DNA from: Rhizobium etli 8C-3
Lineage (GTDB): Bacteria; Pseudomonadota; Alphaproteobacteria; Rhizobiales; Rhizobiaceae
NCBI RefSeq assembly: GCF_001908375.1
Contig: NZ_CP017241.1
Coordinates: 3,376,501-3,440,500, forward strand
DNA length: 64,000 nucleotides
Direction: 5' to 3'
Below the pieces are notes generated by a model, which saw nothing but the letters and a program-made list of their open reading frames with translations, was not told the origin of the DNA and ran no database searches. Shown piece by piece: positions 1 to 8,566 of the stretch (the first letter of the stretch is position 1; every line of letters begins with the position of its first letter). Position numbers and translations under genes: made by a program.

Positions 1-2187
1 CTCCACCATGGCGGCATTCTGCTGGGTCATCGAATCGAGCTCGGAAACCGCCGTGTTGATCTGGCGGAGCGTATCGGCCTCTTCGCGGGTCGATTCCATG
101 ATCTCGTTGATTTGGTCGTTGATCGCTTCCACATGGCCGCCGATGCCCGTCAGGGCCACCCCTGCCCGCTCGACTAGCGACACGCCGGTCTCGACTTCGT
201 GGGTCGACTTCTGAAGCAGGCTCGCGATCTCCTTGGCTGCGCTCGAGGAGCGCTGCGCCAGCTCGCGCACTTCCATTGCCACAACCGCAAACCCCTTGCC
301 GGATTCCCCGGCCCGGGCGGCTTCCACGCCGGCATTAAGCGCCAAAAGGTTGGTCTGGAAGGCGATGTCGTCGATGACGGAGATGATCGTATTGATCTGC
401 CGCGAGGAGGATTGGATTGCTTCCATCGCTGCGATTGTCTCGCGCATGACCTGGCTGGAGCCAGTGGTCTCCTTCTTCGCGTCGCGGGCGATGCGCTCCG
501 CCTGTTCGGCGCGTTGGATCTGGAGGCGAACGGACCGGGTGATCGCGTCGATCGCATTGGCCGTTTCGGTGATCGAGGCAGCCTGGCGCTCGGTGCGTCC
601 GGCAAGGTCGTCGGCTCCCGTGCGCATCTCTTCCGAGCCCGACCGGACAGCCATAGAGTTGCCGCCGATCGCCGTCATCGTTTCGCTGAGCGTGGCGAGG
701 GCCTCGTTGAAGTTGACGCGCAGGCTTTCAAGTTCGTCGGGGAAGCGCGTTTCGATCTGATAGGCGAGATCGCCCTTCGCCAGATGGTGCAGCCCCTCGT
801 CCAGCGCCTGGACGACGTCCTGCAAACTTCTCGCTTCGGCTTCGCGAAGAGCAAGATTTTCCTGACGGTCGCGCTCGGCGCGGGCACGGGTTTCGGCGCT
901 TGCCGCTTCCAGCTCGCGGCTTTCGATCAGTGATTGCCTGAAGCGGGCGAGCGCCTTGGCCATCGTGCCGATTTCGTCCCTTCGGGTCTGGCTGCCGATC
1001 TCGACATCCAGCTTGCCCTCGGCCACATCACGGGTAATTCCAGCCAGGCGGGAGAGCGGCGAAAAGAGCAGCTTGGTGATCAGGCCGGTGGCGATCGCCA
1101 TGACGACAAGCGCTGCAAGGCCGATCATGGTCAAAAGCGTCGCGATCTCGATCGAACCCGCATTGAGCTCGCTGACGAGTACGCTTTCGACGACAAGGAA
1201 CCGCTCGCCCTGGTAGGTGATAGAGCGGACATAGGCCCGAGCGGTGCCGTCGGGGCGCGCAAAGTCGTCGACCGTCATGCCGTTGCTGCTTGAAAGCGCA
1301 TCCTTCATGAACGTGAACGGCGCCGCCTCGAGCGTCGCAAGCCGGCCTTCGGCATTGAGCCCCACGGCCGAACCGTCACTGGAAATGATGGCTGCCTGAG
1401 CCGTACTGCCCGAAACGATCCCCTTTGCCAGGATGCTGGTGATGATATCGTCGCGCACCTTGAAGAGGATGATGCCCTTCGGCTGACCGAGCTTGATGAT
1501 CGGCACTGCGTAGAAGATCGCCGACTTGCCGTTGGAGGCATCGACGCGCAGGCCCGAAAATGCGGTCGGCGCGGAATCGTCCGTTGCCTTGGCCGTATTT
1601 TCGACGGCCTTTGCAAACGCAATGCCCGCACCTGTCGTCTTCCATGCATCGGCCTTCAGGTTTTCGGCAAAATCATCGTCCTTCTTGTAGGAATAGAGAA
1701 CCGAGCCATCGAGATCGGCAATCAGCAGGTCGCTGAAGGCGGTTTTTTCCAGGTCGCGTTGAACTTCGCCCTGCGTCTTTTCGTGGTTGGAGTAGTAAAA
1801 GCCGCTCGGTCCTTCCGGCTTCATCAGCTTTTCACGCTGATCGGCCGGGTTCGGATTGTTGGTGATGAACACCTTCTTGAGTTCGCCGCGCGCGTCGCCC
1901 GACGATTTTTCGATCGTCTTCCAGCCGCTCTTCAGGCTGGTGATCGACATCTGCAGCGCCTCGATGCGCGCAACGGAACTCGCCTGATTTTCGAGCTGTC
2001 CGAGTTGATCCTGCAGCATGTCGCCGCGGAAGATGAGAACGCTTTCCTTGGCCTTCAGCGCCTGCGCATCCGAAATGCGGCTGCTGGTGAAATAGCCGAG
2101 AACACTGATCGTGCTCACGGCCAGTGCCGTGAGCAGGATGAATGTCGCGATAACCTTGAAGGACAGGGACTGAAATCTCTGAACCAT
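1..2187 (-). CDS. Methyl-accepting chemotaxis protein (3' end outside window)
   Basis: Transmembrane chemoreceptor that signals to a CheA/CheW array. The start is the ATG read from 2187; the frame is open to base 1, so about 729 codons are present and the C-terminus is missing. A first membrane helix lies at about residues 10-32, a periplasmic sensory region of roughly 310 residues follows, and a second helix sits near 352-372, followed by a HAMP-like linker. The signalling tip is clear in DNA 220-380: IDDIAFQTNLLALN followed by GVEAARAGESGKGFAVVA. A Gly replaces the more usual Ala in LNAGVEAARA. The ligand cannot be told from sequence. No che genes are nearby, so it is a stand-alone receptor. 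Confidence 0.93.
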   Translation of the reverse strand, partial: MVQRFQSLSFKVIATFILLTALAVSTISVLGYFTSSRISDAQALKAKESVLIFRGDMLQDQLGQLENQASSVARIEALQMSITSLKSGWKTIEKSSGDARGELKKVFITNNPNPADQREKLMKPEGPSGFYYSNHEKTQGEVQRDLEKTAFSDLLIADLDGSVLYSYKKDDDFAENLKADAWKTTGAGIAFAKAVENTAKATDDSAPTAFSGLRVDASNGKSAIFYAVPIIKLGQPKGIILFKVRDDIITSILAKGIVSGSTAQAAIISSDGSAVGLNAEGRLATLEAAPFTFMKDALSSSNGMTVDDFARPDGTARAYVRSITYQGERFLVVESVLVSELNAGSIEIATLLTMIGLAALVVMAIATGLITKLLFSPLSRLAGITRDVAEGKLDVEIGSQTRRDEIGTMAKALARFRQSLIESRELEAASAETRARAERDRQENLALREAEARSLQDVVQALDEGLHHLAKGDLAYQIETRFPDELESLRVNFNEALATLSETMTAIGGNSMAVRSGSEEMRTGADDLAGRTERQAASITETANAIDAITRSVRLQIQRAEQAERIARDAKKETTGSSQVMRETIAAMEAIQSSSRQINTIISVIDDIAFQTNLLALNAGVEAARAGESGKGFAVVAMEVRELAQRSSSAAKEIASLLQKSTHEVETGVSLVERAGVALTGIGGHVEAINDQINEIMESTREEADTLRQINTAVSELDSMTQQNAAMVE

Positions 2188-2267
2188 GACAATGAACCCT
2201 TCCGGAGCGGCTTGCCGGCAGCGCAAACCTGCCACCTTGACCGAAAACAGAACACGGGGAGCCTTAA

Positions 2268-2281
2268 CCTTTTGCAAAAGG
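2268..2281. repeat. 14-bp perfect palindrome upstream of the chemoreceptor gene
   Basis: CCTTTTG is followed directly by CAAAAGG, forming a perfect dyad about 80 bases upstream of the chemoreceptor start, in the divergent region shared with ruvC. It could be an operator; no cognate regulator is evident. Confidence 0.35.
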
Positions 2282-2421
2282 CAGCTCCTCTCACATTTGA
2301 AGGGGCAGCTTTCAGGCATTCGGTTTAATTCGTGGTAAACGGCGCCTTATAAAGGGGCGTAATGTTTTTGTTTTGTTCACATATCGGTGGCAGTTATTTT
2401 GCAACCGCAATAAGGTGAGAC

Positions 2422-2934
2422 ATGCAAAATACGATTCGCATCATCGGCATCGACCCGGGCCTTCGCCGCACCGGCTGGGGAATTATCGACACGCTCGGCA
2501 ATTCGCTGCGCTTCGTCGCCTCCGGAACGGTGACCTCCGACGGCGAGATGGACCTCGCCTCCCGCCTTTGTCAGCTGCATGACGGGCTCGCTCAAATCGT
2601 CCATGACTTCAAGCCGGATGAGGCGGCGGTCGAGCAGACCTTCGTCAACAAGGATGCGGTCGCCACGCTGAAGCTCGGTCAGGCCCGCGGCATCGCGATG
2701 CTCGTGCCGGCACGCGCCGGGCTCCAGGTATCGGAGTATGCGCCCAATGCCGTCAAGAAAGCCGTCATCGGCGTCGGTCACGGCGAGAAGCAGCAAATCC
2801 ACATGATGCTGAAAATCCTGATGCCGAAAGTCGAATTCAAGGGCAACGACGCCGCTGACGCGCTCGCCATCGCCATCTGCCACGCCCATAACCGCGGCAG
2901 CAGCCGAATGCGCCAGGCAGCATTGGCCGGCTGA
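2422..2934 (+). CDS. ruvC: Crossover junction endodeoxyribonuclease RuvC
   Basis: Holliday-junction resolvase that cuts four-way junctions delivered by RuvAB during recombinational repair. The product is 170 residues, the usual size. The RNase H-like catalytic acids are visible: D11 in GIDPG, E71 in VEQTF, and D143/D146 in NDAADALA. The ATG follows the purine-rich AAGGTGAGAC. It is the first gene of a ruvC-ruvA-ruvB cluster, but about 550 bases holding a vapB gene and a vapC remnant separate it from ruvA. It is transcribed away from the chemoreceptor gene. Confidence 0.97.
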   Translation: MQNTIRIIGIDPGLRRTGWGIIDTLGNSLRFVASGTVTSDGEMDLASRLCQLHDGLAQIVHDFKPDEAAVEQTFVNKDAVATLKLGQARGIAMLVPARAGLQVSEYAPNAVKKAVIGVGHGEKQQIHMMLKILMPKVEFKGNDAADALAIAICHAHNRGSSRMRQAALAG

Positions 2935-2976
2935 TATGTATTCTTGGTTTTTTCCCTTTTGCTATCTAGGTAATCC

Positions 2977-3240
2977 ATGCGTGTCACCGAAAAGGGCCAT
3001 GTGGCCATGCCGAAGGAGATTCGCGACCGGCTGGGGATAGGCCGCGGATCGGAAGTGGATTTCATCGCCTCTAAAGCGGGCGCCATACTCCTCAAGATCG
3101 AGACGGGTGGAGCTGATCCAGTTCGCACGTTCGATGATTGGGCGAGCCGCGCTCAAACAACGGTTGATCTCGGCGGAATGACGACGGATGATGATATCGA
3201 ATGGTTGAGGGGCCAACGTGACGATCTCGACGCTCGTTGA
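2977..3240 (+). CDS. VapB-type antitoxin, SpoVT/AbrB fold
   Basis: An 87-residue protein opening with MRVTEKGHVAMPKEIRDRLG, the swapped-hairpin AbrB/SpoVT DNA-binding domain typical of VapB and MazE antitoxins. The C-terminal half (about 50-87) is acidic and would be the toxin-wrapping segment. VapB proteins normally neutralise a PIN-domain RNase and repress their own promoter. Here the partner, which overlaps its 3' end by 23 bases, is a deleted vapC, so the antitoxin is effectively an orphan. It lies 42 bases after ruvC and inside the ruv cluster, so it may share the ruvC promoter or tune it. Confidence 0.85.
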   Translation: MRVTEKGHVAMPKEIRDRLGIGRGSEVDFIASKAGAILLKIETGGADPVRTFDDWASRAQTTVDLGGMTTDDDIEWLRGQRDDLDAR

Positions 3241-3484
3241 CACCGATATCTTTATCGACAATTGGGGGCCGGATACCGTCGAAAGGCAATGGTCCCTGAA
3301 GCAGTGCGTGATTGACGGTGACGTGGTAACGAAGGCAGTGATCTGGTCGAAACTCGCCGCCTCGGCTCATGCCGATTGGCGCCGGCATCGGCTGCTGAAG
3401 CGCGACGCTGCCCGCTACCGTTCCTATTATCCATTCCTCGACCTCATCACTCCCGAAACTCATCGCTCACGGACCTCTTCATGA
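3218..3484 (+). pseudogene. vapC toxin remnant with internal deletion
   Basis: Reads from a GTG at 3218 for 88 residues; intact VapC proteins of this type are about 130-140. The N-terminus carries the PIN start STLVDTDIFIDNW with D8 and D10, and the C-terminus carries the PIN end [16 protein letters not shown]. About 45-50 central residues are missing in frame, between WSKLAAS and AHADWRRH. The region normally holding the third catalytic acid is gone, and the conserved Glu of the WSELAA motif is Lys (K45, codon AAA). It should be catalytically dead. Its TGA overlaps the ruvA ATG as ATGA, so translating the remnant may still feed ruvA. The family comparison is from memory, not alignment. Confidence 0.8.
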
Positions 3485-4095
3485 TCGGCAAGCTCAAAGG
3501 CACCATCGACGAAATCGGCGACGACCACGTGCTCGTCGACGTGCACGGCGTCTGCTACACCGCCCATTGCTCTGGCCGTACGCTGTCGAGACTCGGTTCG
3601 CCGGGAGAGGCTTGCGTGCTCTTCATCGAGACCTATGTGCGCGAAGACCAGCTGAAGCTCTTCGGCTTCATGAGCGCGCTGGAACGCGAATGGTTCAACC
3701 TGCTGCAAAGCGTCCAGGGTGTCGGCGCGAAGGTCGCACTCGCGGTGCTCTCCATCCTGACGCCAAGCGAATTGGCAAATGCGATCGCCCTGCAGGATAA
3801 AACGGCCATCTCCCGCGCCCAGGGGGTCGGCCCTAAAGTTGCGGTTCGTATCGTCACCGAATTGAAGAACAAGGCGCCCGCCTTTGCCGGCGAGGCGATC
3901 CATATCGGCCTCAAGCAGGAACTCGGTGAAGGTGTTGCTTCGGCCCCGGTCGCCGATGCCGTCTCGGCGCTGACGAACCTCGGCTATTCACGTGATCAGG
4001 CCGCCAATGCCGTCGCTGCGGCCATGAAGACGGCAGGCGAAGGTGCTGACAGTGCCAAGCTGATCAGGTTGGGCCTCAAAGAGCTCGCGCGTTAA
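3481..4095 (+). CDS. ruvA: Holliday junction branch migration protein RuvA
   Basis: Junction-binding subunit that holds the Holliday junction in square-planar form for the RuvB motor. The product is 204 residues and starts [20 protein letters not shown], which fits the conserved family start, so the upstream in-frame extension is not used. The central helix-hairpin-helix segments show as [14 protein letters not shown] and [13 protein letters not shown]. The C-terminal RuvB-contact domain is at about 155-204. The ATG overlaps the stop of the vapC remnant by four bases, an unusual arrangement for ruvA. Confidence 0.97.
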   Translation: MIGKLKGTIDEIGDDHVLVDVHGVCYTAHCSGRTLSRLGSPGEACVLFIETYVREDQLKLFGFMSALEREWFNLLQSVQGVGAKVALAVLSILTPSELANAIALQDKTAISRAQGVGPKVAVRIVTELKNKAPAFAGEAIHIGLKQELGEGVASAPVADAVSALTNLGYSRDQAANAVAAAMKTAGEGADSAKLIRLGLKELAR

Positions 4096-4169
4096 ATCCG
4101 CCGTGATTTGATGCAAAAGCGGAATACGTCGTATATGGGTTGAATCCCATCGAACCGGAAGAAGCCAAG

Positions 4170-5210
4170 ATGAGTGAACCCGCGCGCCTGATATCGCCGG
4201 AAAAGCGGGGCGAAGACCTGGATGTGACGCTACGCCCGCAGTCGCTGGACGAGTTCACCGGCCAGGCGGAGGCGCGTGCGAACCTGAAGGTTTTCATCGA
4301 GGCCGCCAAGAACCGCGGCGAGGCGCTGGACCATGTCCTGTTCGTGGGGCCGCCAGGTCTCGGCAAGACGACGCTCGCGCAGATCATGGCCAAGGAGCTC
4401 GGCGTCAACTTCCGCTCCACCTCGGGTCCTGTCATCGCCAAGGCAGGCGACCTTGCAGCGCTGCTGACGAATCTCGAAGAGCGCGACGTCCTCTTCATCG
4501 ATGAAATCCACCGCCTGAATCCGGCTGTCGAGGAAATCCTCTATCCGGCGATGGAAGACTTCCAGCTGGACCTCATCATCGGCGAAGGCCCGGCCGCCCG
4601 CTCTGTGAAGATCGACCTCTCGAAATTTACCCTTGTCGCCGCGACCACCCGCCTGGGCCTCTTGACCACGCCGCTCCGCGACCGCTTCGGCATTCCGGTG
4701 CGGCTCAGCTTCTACACGGTGGAAGAGCTGGAACTGATCGTGCGCCGCGGCGCCCGTCTCATGAACCTGCCGATGATCGACGACGGCGCCCGCGAAATTG
4801 CGCGGCGCGCCCGCGGCACGCCGCGCATCGCCGGCCGCCTGCTTCGCCGCGTGCGCGATTTCGCCGAAGTCGCCAAGGCCGAAGCCGTTACCCGCGAAAT
4901 TGCCGACGAAGCGCTCACGCGCCTGCTTGTCGACAGTGTCGGCCTCGACCAGCTCGACAAGCGCTATCTCAACATGATCGCCGTCAATTTCGGCGGCGGC
5001 CCCGTCGGCATCGAGACGATCGCCGCCGGCCTTTCCGAACCGCGTGACGCGATCGAGGACATCATCGAGCCCTACATGATCCAGCAGGGCTTCATCCAGC
5101 GCACGCCGCGTGGCCGCGTGCTGACGGCAACCGCCTGGAAGCATCTCGGCCTGCAGCCACCGAAGGACCTGGAAGCCGCCCAGTTCCGGCTGTTTCAGGA
5201 AGACGATTAG
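4170..5210 (+). CDS. ruvB: Holliday junction ATP-dependent helicase RuvB
   Basis: AAA+ hexameric motor that drives branch migration with RuvA. The product is 346 residues from the ATG at 4170, which follows GGAAGAAG; an in-frame TTG at 4140 is possible but less likely. Walker A is GPPGLGKTT, Walker B is FIDEIHRL, and sensor/arginine-finger residues appear in [15 protein letters not shown]. The winged-helix C-terminal domain ends the protein. It is separated from ruvA by 74 bases and immediately followed by the phosphoesterase gene. Confidence 0.97.
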   Translation: MSEPARLISPEKRGEDLDVTLRPQSLDEFTGQAEARANLKVFIEAAKNRGEALDHVLFVGPPGLGKTTLAQIMAKELGVNFRSTSGPVIAKAGDLAALLTNLEERDVLFIDEIHRLNPAVEEILYPAMEDFQLDLIIGEGPAARSVKIDLSKFTLVAATTRLGLLTTPLRDRFGIPVRLSFYTVEELELIVRRGARLMNLPMIDDGAREIARRARGTPRIAGRLLRRVRDFAEVAKAEAVTREIADEALTRLLVDSVGLDQLDKRYLNMIAVNFGGGPVGIETIAAGLSEPRDAIEDIIEPYMIQQGFIQRTPRGRVLTATAWKHLGLQPPKDLEAAQFRLFQEDD

Positions 5211-6113
5211 GTGATCACGCGACGCGGATTTCTGAAGATTCTCGGCAGCAGTGTCGTGGGCGCCATGGCGTTTGGTGGTTACGCATTCGCCTATGAACCT
5301 ATCGTGCGGCTGAACATTGCCCGTTATGCACTGACGCCGCCAGGATGGACGCCGGGCTTGAAGCTCAGGGTCGTCGCCCTTGCCGATTTGCATGCCTGCG
5401 AGCCCTGGATGTCGGCCAGCCGTATTGCCGCGATCTGCGCCAAGGCGAACGAACTCAATGGAGACGTGACGGTCATGCTCGGCGATTATACCTCCGGTAT
5501 GAACATAGTGACGCGTCACATGCATTCGAGCGAGTGGTCGCAGGTACTCGCCGCCTTGCGCGCTCCGCTCGGCGTTCACGCCATCATGGGCAATCACGAC
5601 TGGTGGGAAGACAAGGACGCTCAGAAGAACGACGGGGTGAAACCGTTTGCACATCGCGCCCTGGCCGATGTCGGAATTTCGGTCTACAGCAACCGTGCCG
5701 TCCGGCTCGAAAAAGACGGACATGGCTTCTGGCTGGCGGGTCTGGAAGACCAATTGGCGCTTCTAGCGGGCAAGAGGTGGGGCCGCGCGCGCATGGTCGG
5801 CCTGGACGACCTGGACAGCACGCTGGCTCAGGTTTGGGACGATGCGCCCGTCATCCTGCTTGCCCACGAGCCAGATCTCTTTCCGCGGGTGCCGCAGCGC
5901 GTATCGCTGACGCTTTCGGGCCATACACACGGCGGGCAGATCCGTCTTTTTGGCCGCTCGCCGGTCGTTCCCTCCCGTTTCGGCAATCGTTACGCTTATG
6001 GCCACGTTGTCGAGGAGGGACGAAACATCATTATATCGGGCGGTCTTGGCTGTTCGATTGCGCCGATCCGCTTCGGCGTCCCGCCGGAGATTGTCGTAAT
6101 CGATCTTGGATAG
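5211..6113 (+). CDS. Tat-exported calcineurin-like metallophosphoesterase (YkuE-like)
   Basis: A 300-residue protein starting at the GTG right after the ruvB stop, so probably co-transcribed with ruvB. The N-terminus MITRRGFLKILGSS followed by a hydrophobic stretch looks like a twin-arginine signal or anchor. The dinuclear metal motifs are all present: ADLHA, LGDYT, GNHDWW, LAHEPD and SGHTHGGQ. This set is typical of the YkuE/YaeI branch acting on lipid-linked or other phosphoesters in the envelope. The substrate is not predictable. It has no obvious mechanistic link to recombination. Confidence 0.9.
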   Translation: MITRRGFLKILGSSVVGAMAFGGYAFAYEPIVRLNIARYALTPPGWTPGLKLRVVALADLHACEPWMSASRIAAICAKANELNGDVTVMLGDYTSGMNIVTRHMHSSEWSQVLAALRAPLGVHAIMGNHDWWEDKDAQKNDGVKPFAHRALADVGISVYSNRAVRLEKDGHGFWLAGLEDQLALLAGKRWGRARMVGLDDLDSTLAQVWDDAPVILLAHEPDLFPRVPQRVSLTLSGHTHGGQIRLFGRSPVVPSRFGNRYAYGHVVEEGRNIIISGGLGCSIAPIRFGVPPEIVVIDLG

Positions 6114-6626
6114 GCAGAAAGTCCCCGAGCCGGCTCGATGGCGATGCCTGGCGTTTCAACCATCGCATGGCGGATCTCGGGCTTGGCGGCCGCGCCGGGA
6201 ACGGCCAGACCTCCGAAGAAACGCCGAAGCGGGCGATGATCGGGGAATTCGGGCTCGTGGTCGAAAATCCAGCGCCTCCTTTGGGTGTGGGAAACTTCCC
6301 ATTTGAGAAAACGCGCCTGGCAAGGGCGGGCTTCCATTGCCTGAGGTAAATTTCGCCCGCGTTTCCGTTCAAGTCCAGAAAGATCGTCCACCGGATCGAA
6401 GATGGCGGCAATTATCCCAGGTTCAAATGGCTGCCCGCGGCACAGGAAACCCTGTCCGGGCTGGAAATTTTGCCTATTTCATCGGAAAAGACGTCGCCGG
6501 CGTCGCCGCACCATCTTGTCTGGCTCGATCAGGCTCTGGATGGCAACGATCAAGCAACCGGCAAACATTGACGCCACGTAAATCGGCGCCTTTGCTGGGC
6601 CAAATTCGTGCTGAGGAGGATGCGCC
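6114..6626. other. 513-base stretch without a convincing gene
   Basis: Between the phosphoesterase and the DinB-like gene I see no recognisable protein-coding homology, RNA gene or strong terminator. The longer open frames overlap coding sequence or lack ribosome-binding signals. The only weak candidate is a 49-codon minus-strand frame at 6479-6628, listed separately. Confidence 0.5.
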
Positions 6627-6628
6627 AT
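6479..6628 (-). CDS. Possible 49-residue membrane miniprotein (weak)
   Basis: A minus-strand frame beginning MAHPPQHEFGPAKAP, with a single hydrophobic helix (IYVASMFAGCLIVAIQSLI) and an Arg-rich end, like a small inner-membrane protein obeying the positive-inside rule. Its ATG shares the CATG palindrome with the start of the plus-strand DinB-like gene, so the two would start back to back with a 2-base overlap. There is no convincing Shine-Dalgarno sequence for it, and it could be chance. Confidence 0.2.
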   Translation of the reverse strand: MAHPPQHEFGPAKAPIYVASMFAGCLIVAIQSLIEPDKMVRRRRRRLFR

Positions 6629-7190
6629 GCCGAGTTTCGATCCGCGCCGAGTGTTTCGCAAGCTCTCCTATAACAACGCGCTTGCGAACCATCGCCTGCT
6701 GGCTGCCTGCGCGTCCCTGCCTCCGGGAGAATTCGAGGCGAAGCGCGTCGGCTTCTTCCCCTCGATCAAGTCGACGCTCAACCACATCATCACTGTTGAT
6801 TGGTTTTATGTCGACGCGCTCGAGGGCGGCAAGCTTGGTCAAAAAGCCTTCGAGGTCGAAGAGCCGTTCGATGAGGTCGCCTCGCTTGCTGGCGAGCAGC
6901 GCAAGGTCGATCAGCGCCTTGTGGCATTTTGCGAAGCCTTGACCTTGGAAGGGCTTGCAGCGGTGATCGATCTCCAGCGCGCCGGCCGCCTCCAGAAAGA
7001 GCGGGTGGACGACGTGCTGAGCCACCTTTTCCAGCATCAGACACATCATCGCGGCCAGGTGCATGCGATGCTCGCTGGAACCTGCGTAAAGCCGCCGCAG
7101 CTTGACGAGTTTATCGTCGATGACGACGCGAAGTTCCGCAGCGCCGATATTGCGGCCTTCGGCTGGAGCGAAGAGACGCTGATGCGTTAG
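6627..7190 (+). CDS. DinB-fold putative metalloprotein
   Basis: A 187-residue member of the DinB/YfiT-like four-helix-bundle superfamily, which includes thiol-dependent transferases using a three-histidine metal site. Candidate ligands are a His in STLNHIITVDW and the HQTHHRGQVHAM segment near residue 138. The start is secured by the strong GAGGAGG seven bases upstream. It converges with acvB, and the two stop codons overlap by four bases. The specific reaction is unknown. Confidence 0.88.
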   Translation: MPSFDPRRVFRKLSYNNALANHRLLAACASLPPGEFEAKRVGFFPSIKSTLNHIITVDWFYVDALEGGKLGQKAFEVEEPFDEVASLAGEQRKVDQRLVAFCEALTLEGLAAVIDLQRAGRLQKERVDDVLSHLFQHQTHHRGQVHAMLAGTCVKPPQLDEFIVDDDAKFRSADIAAFGWSEETLMR

Positions 7191-8566
7191 TCGGCAAGGT
7201 GCGCCTTCAGCCGGTCGACGATCGTCCTCGTCAGCAGATCGTAGTTCTCGTCGAAATGGTGATCACCCGCCAGCTCGACGACGTCGGCGCCGCTATCCTT
7301 CAAAGCGGGACAGGCGACCTCGTCATCGTCGTCCTTGCCGTAGATGCATTGCACAAGCTTGGGGTCGATGGCTTTCAGATCATCGACCGGATCGCCGGCA
7401 GCACCCTCCGTCTTCTGACCGAGCCACCCCATGACGGAGATCACGTAGTCCACCTCGTGGGAAAGCGAGAGCAGCGACACCTGTGCGATCGTCGCTTTGT
7501 CGGCGGCTTTAAGCCTGTTGTAGGTGGCGGGCACGATATCGGCACCGAAAGAGTAACCGACCAGAAGAACGTGCTTCACCTTCCATTGCTTGCGATAGAA
7601 TTCGATAATCTTTTCCAGATCGTCGGCCGTTTCCTGGGGCTGGCGCTCTGACCAGAAATAGTGAAGCGAATCGACGCCGACGACGGGGATGCCCTCTTTC
7701 TGCAGCGCCGCACCGACTTCCTTGTCGATATCGCGCCAGCCGCCATCGCCGGAATAGATGATCGCCATGGTGTTCATGGACGGATTGGCATCGAGCACGG
7801 CAAGCGGCAGTCCGAGCGGATTGTCGGCGCTTCCGGAAGCCGCGATCAGGTCGTCCAGCGTCTCGGAAAGAGCCGTTTCGGCATCATCCCCAGCATCGCG
7901 AATCTCGATTTCGGGATGATCCATCTTCAGCGCCGCGACATGCGCACGCCCATCTTTGGTTGCAGCAGACGTGAAGACAGCGGTGATAGGGTCTGCAAGG
8001 TTGCCTTCGCCGAGGCCGTAGACCATCCGGCCACCCACCGTCTTTTTCGATGCCGGCGTGCAGAGCTGCTTTGTGAGCGGAATGCCGGCGGCCGGATCCA
8101 CGGCCAGCGTTTGGCCGATCGTCGCATCCGGCGTCTGCGCAGCAATCGCCAGCGCCAGTGCGCCGCCTTCGTTGATACCGGCGATGATCGGCAAGTGATA
8201 GGCGCTGTTGCCGGCAGCCCGTTGCACCTGCTGGCTGAGCGACTCGATATCGGACACCAGATAGATGCAGCCGTCATTCTCGTTGACGTCATATTTGCGC
8301 AGAGCATCCATATAGGACAAAAAATCGACACCGATGACGACGGCTCCCTCCTGCACCAGATTGTCGGCCTGCGCCTTTTCCTTGTCGCCCCAGCCAGCAC
8401 CATCCGAAATCAGCATCACGGCGCCTTTGACGTCGCCGTCCGGCAAAAAGATGTGCGGTGAAGGAATAAGCCCGGTTTCAAAGCGTTGCGTGGTTTCCTC
8501 GGCAGCGACGGCCGGGGCCGTCAGCGCGAAAGCGCACACGGCCGAAAGCAGATATCTCCTGATCAT
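7187..8566 (-). CDS. acvB: AcvB/AtvA (VirJ family) lysyl-phosphatidylglycerol hydrolase
   Basis: A 459-residue periplasmic protein with a signal peptide (MIRRYLLSAVCAFALTAPAV, cleavage near 22). It has two alpha/beta-hydrolase-like halves. The N-terminal half (about 35-240) has GINEGGA in place of a nucleophile elbow. The C-terminal half (about 260-459) has a true GYSFG elbow with S339, and candidate histidines at 436/437. In Agrobacterium and R. tropici this protein degrades the lysyl-phosphatidylglycerol made by LpiA and matters for acid tolerance and virulence or symbiosis. The start ATG overlaps the lpiA stop as ATGA, so the pair is translationally coupled. The symbol atvA is also used. 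Confidence 0.92.
   Translation of the reverse strand: MIRRYLLSAVCAFALTAPAVAAEETTQRFETGLIPSPHIFLPDGDVKGAVMLISDGAGWGDKEKAQADNLVQEGAVVIGVDFLSYMDALRKYDVNENDGCIYLVSDIESLSQQVQRAAGNSAYHLPIIAGINEGGALALAIAAQTPDATIGQTLAVDPAAGIPLTKQLCTPASKKTVGGRMVYGLGEGNLADPITAVFTSAATKDGRAHVAALKMDHPEIEIRDAGDDAETALSETLDDLIAASGSADNPLGLPLAVLDANPSMNTMAIIYSGDGGWRDIDKEVGAALQKEGIPVVGVDSLHYFWSERQPQETADDLEKIIEFYRKQWKVKHVLLVGYSFGADIVPATYNRLKAADKATIAQVSLLSLSHEVDYVISVMGWLGQKTEGAAGDPVDDLKAIDPKLVQCIYGKDDDDEVACPALKDSGADVVELAGDHHFDENYDLLTRTIVDRLKAHLAD

Noticed and set aside
174..933. Long plus-strand and minus-strand frames across the chemoreceptor gene
   Set aside because: They are shadows of the chemoreceptor reading frame, with Arg/Ser-rich translations and no family features.
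3376..3480. In-frame upstream extension of ruvA
   Set aside because: The conserved N-terminus starts at 3481, and the extension reads vapC DNA in another frame.
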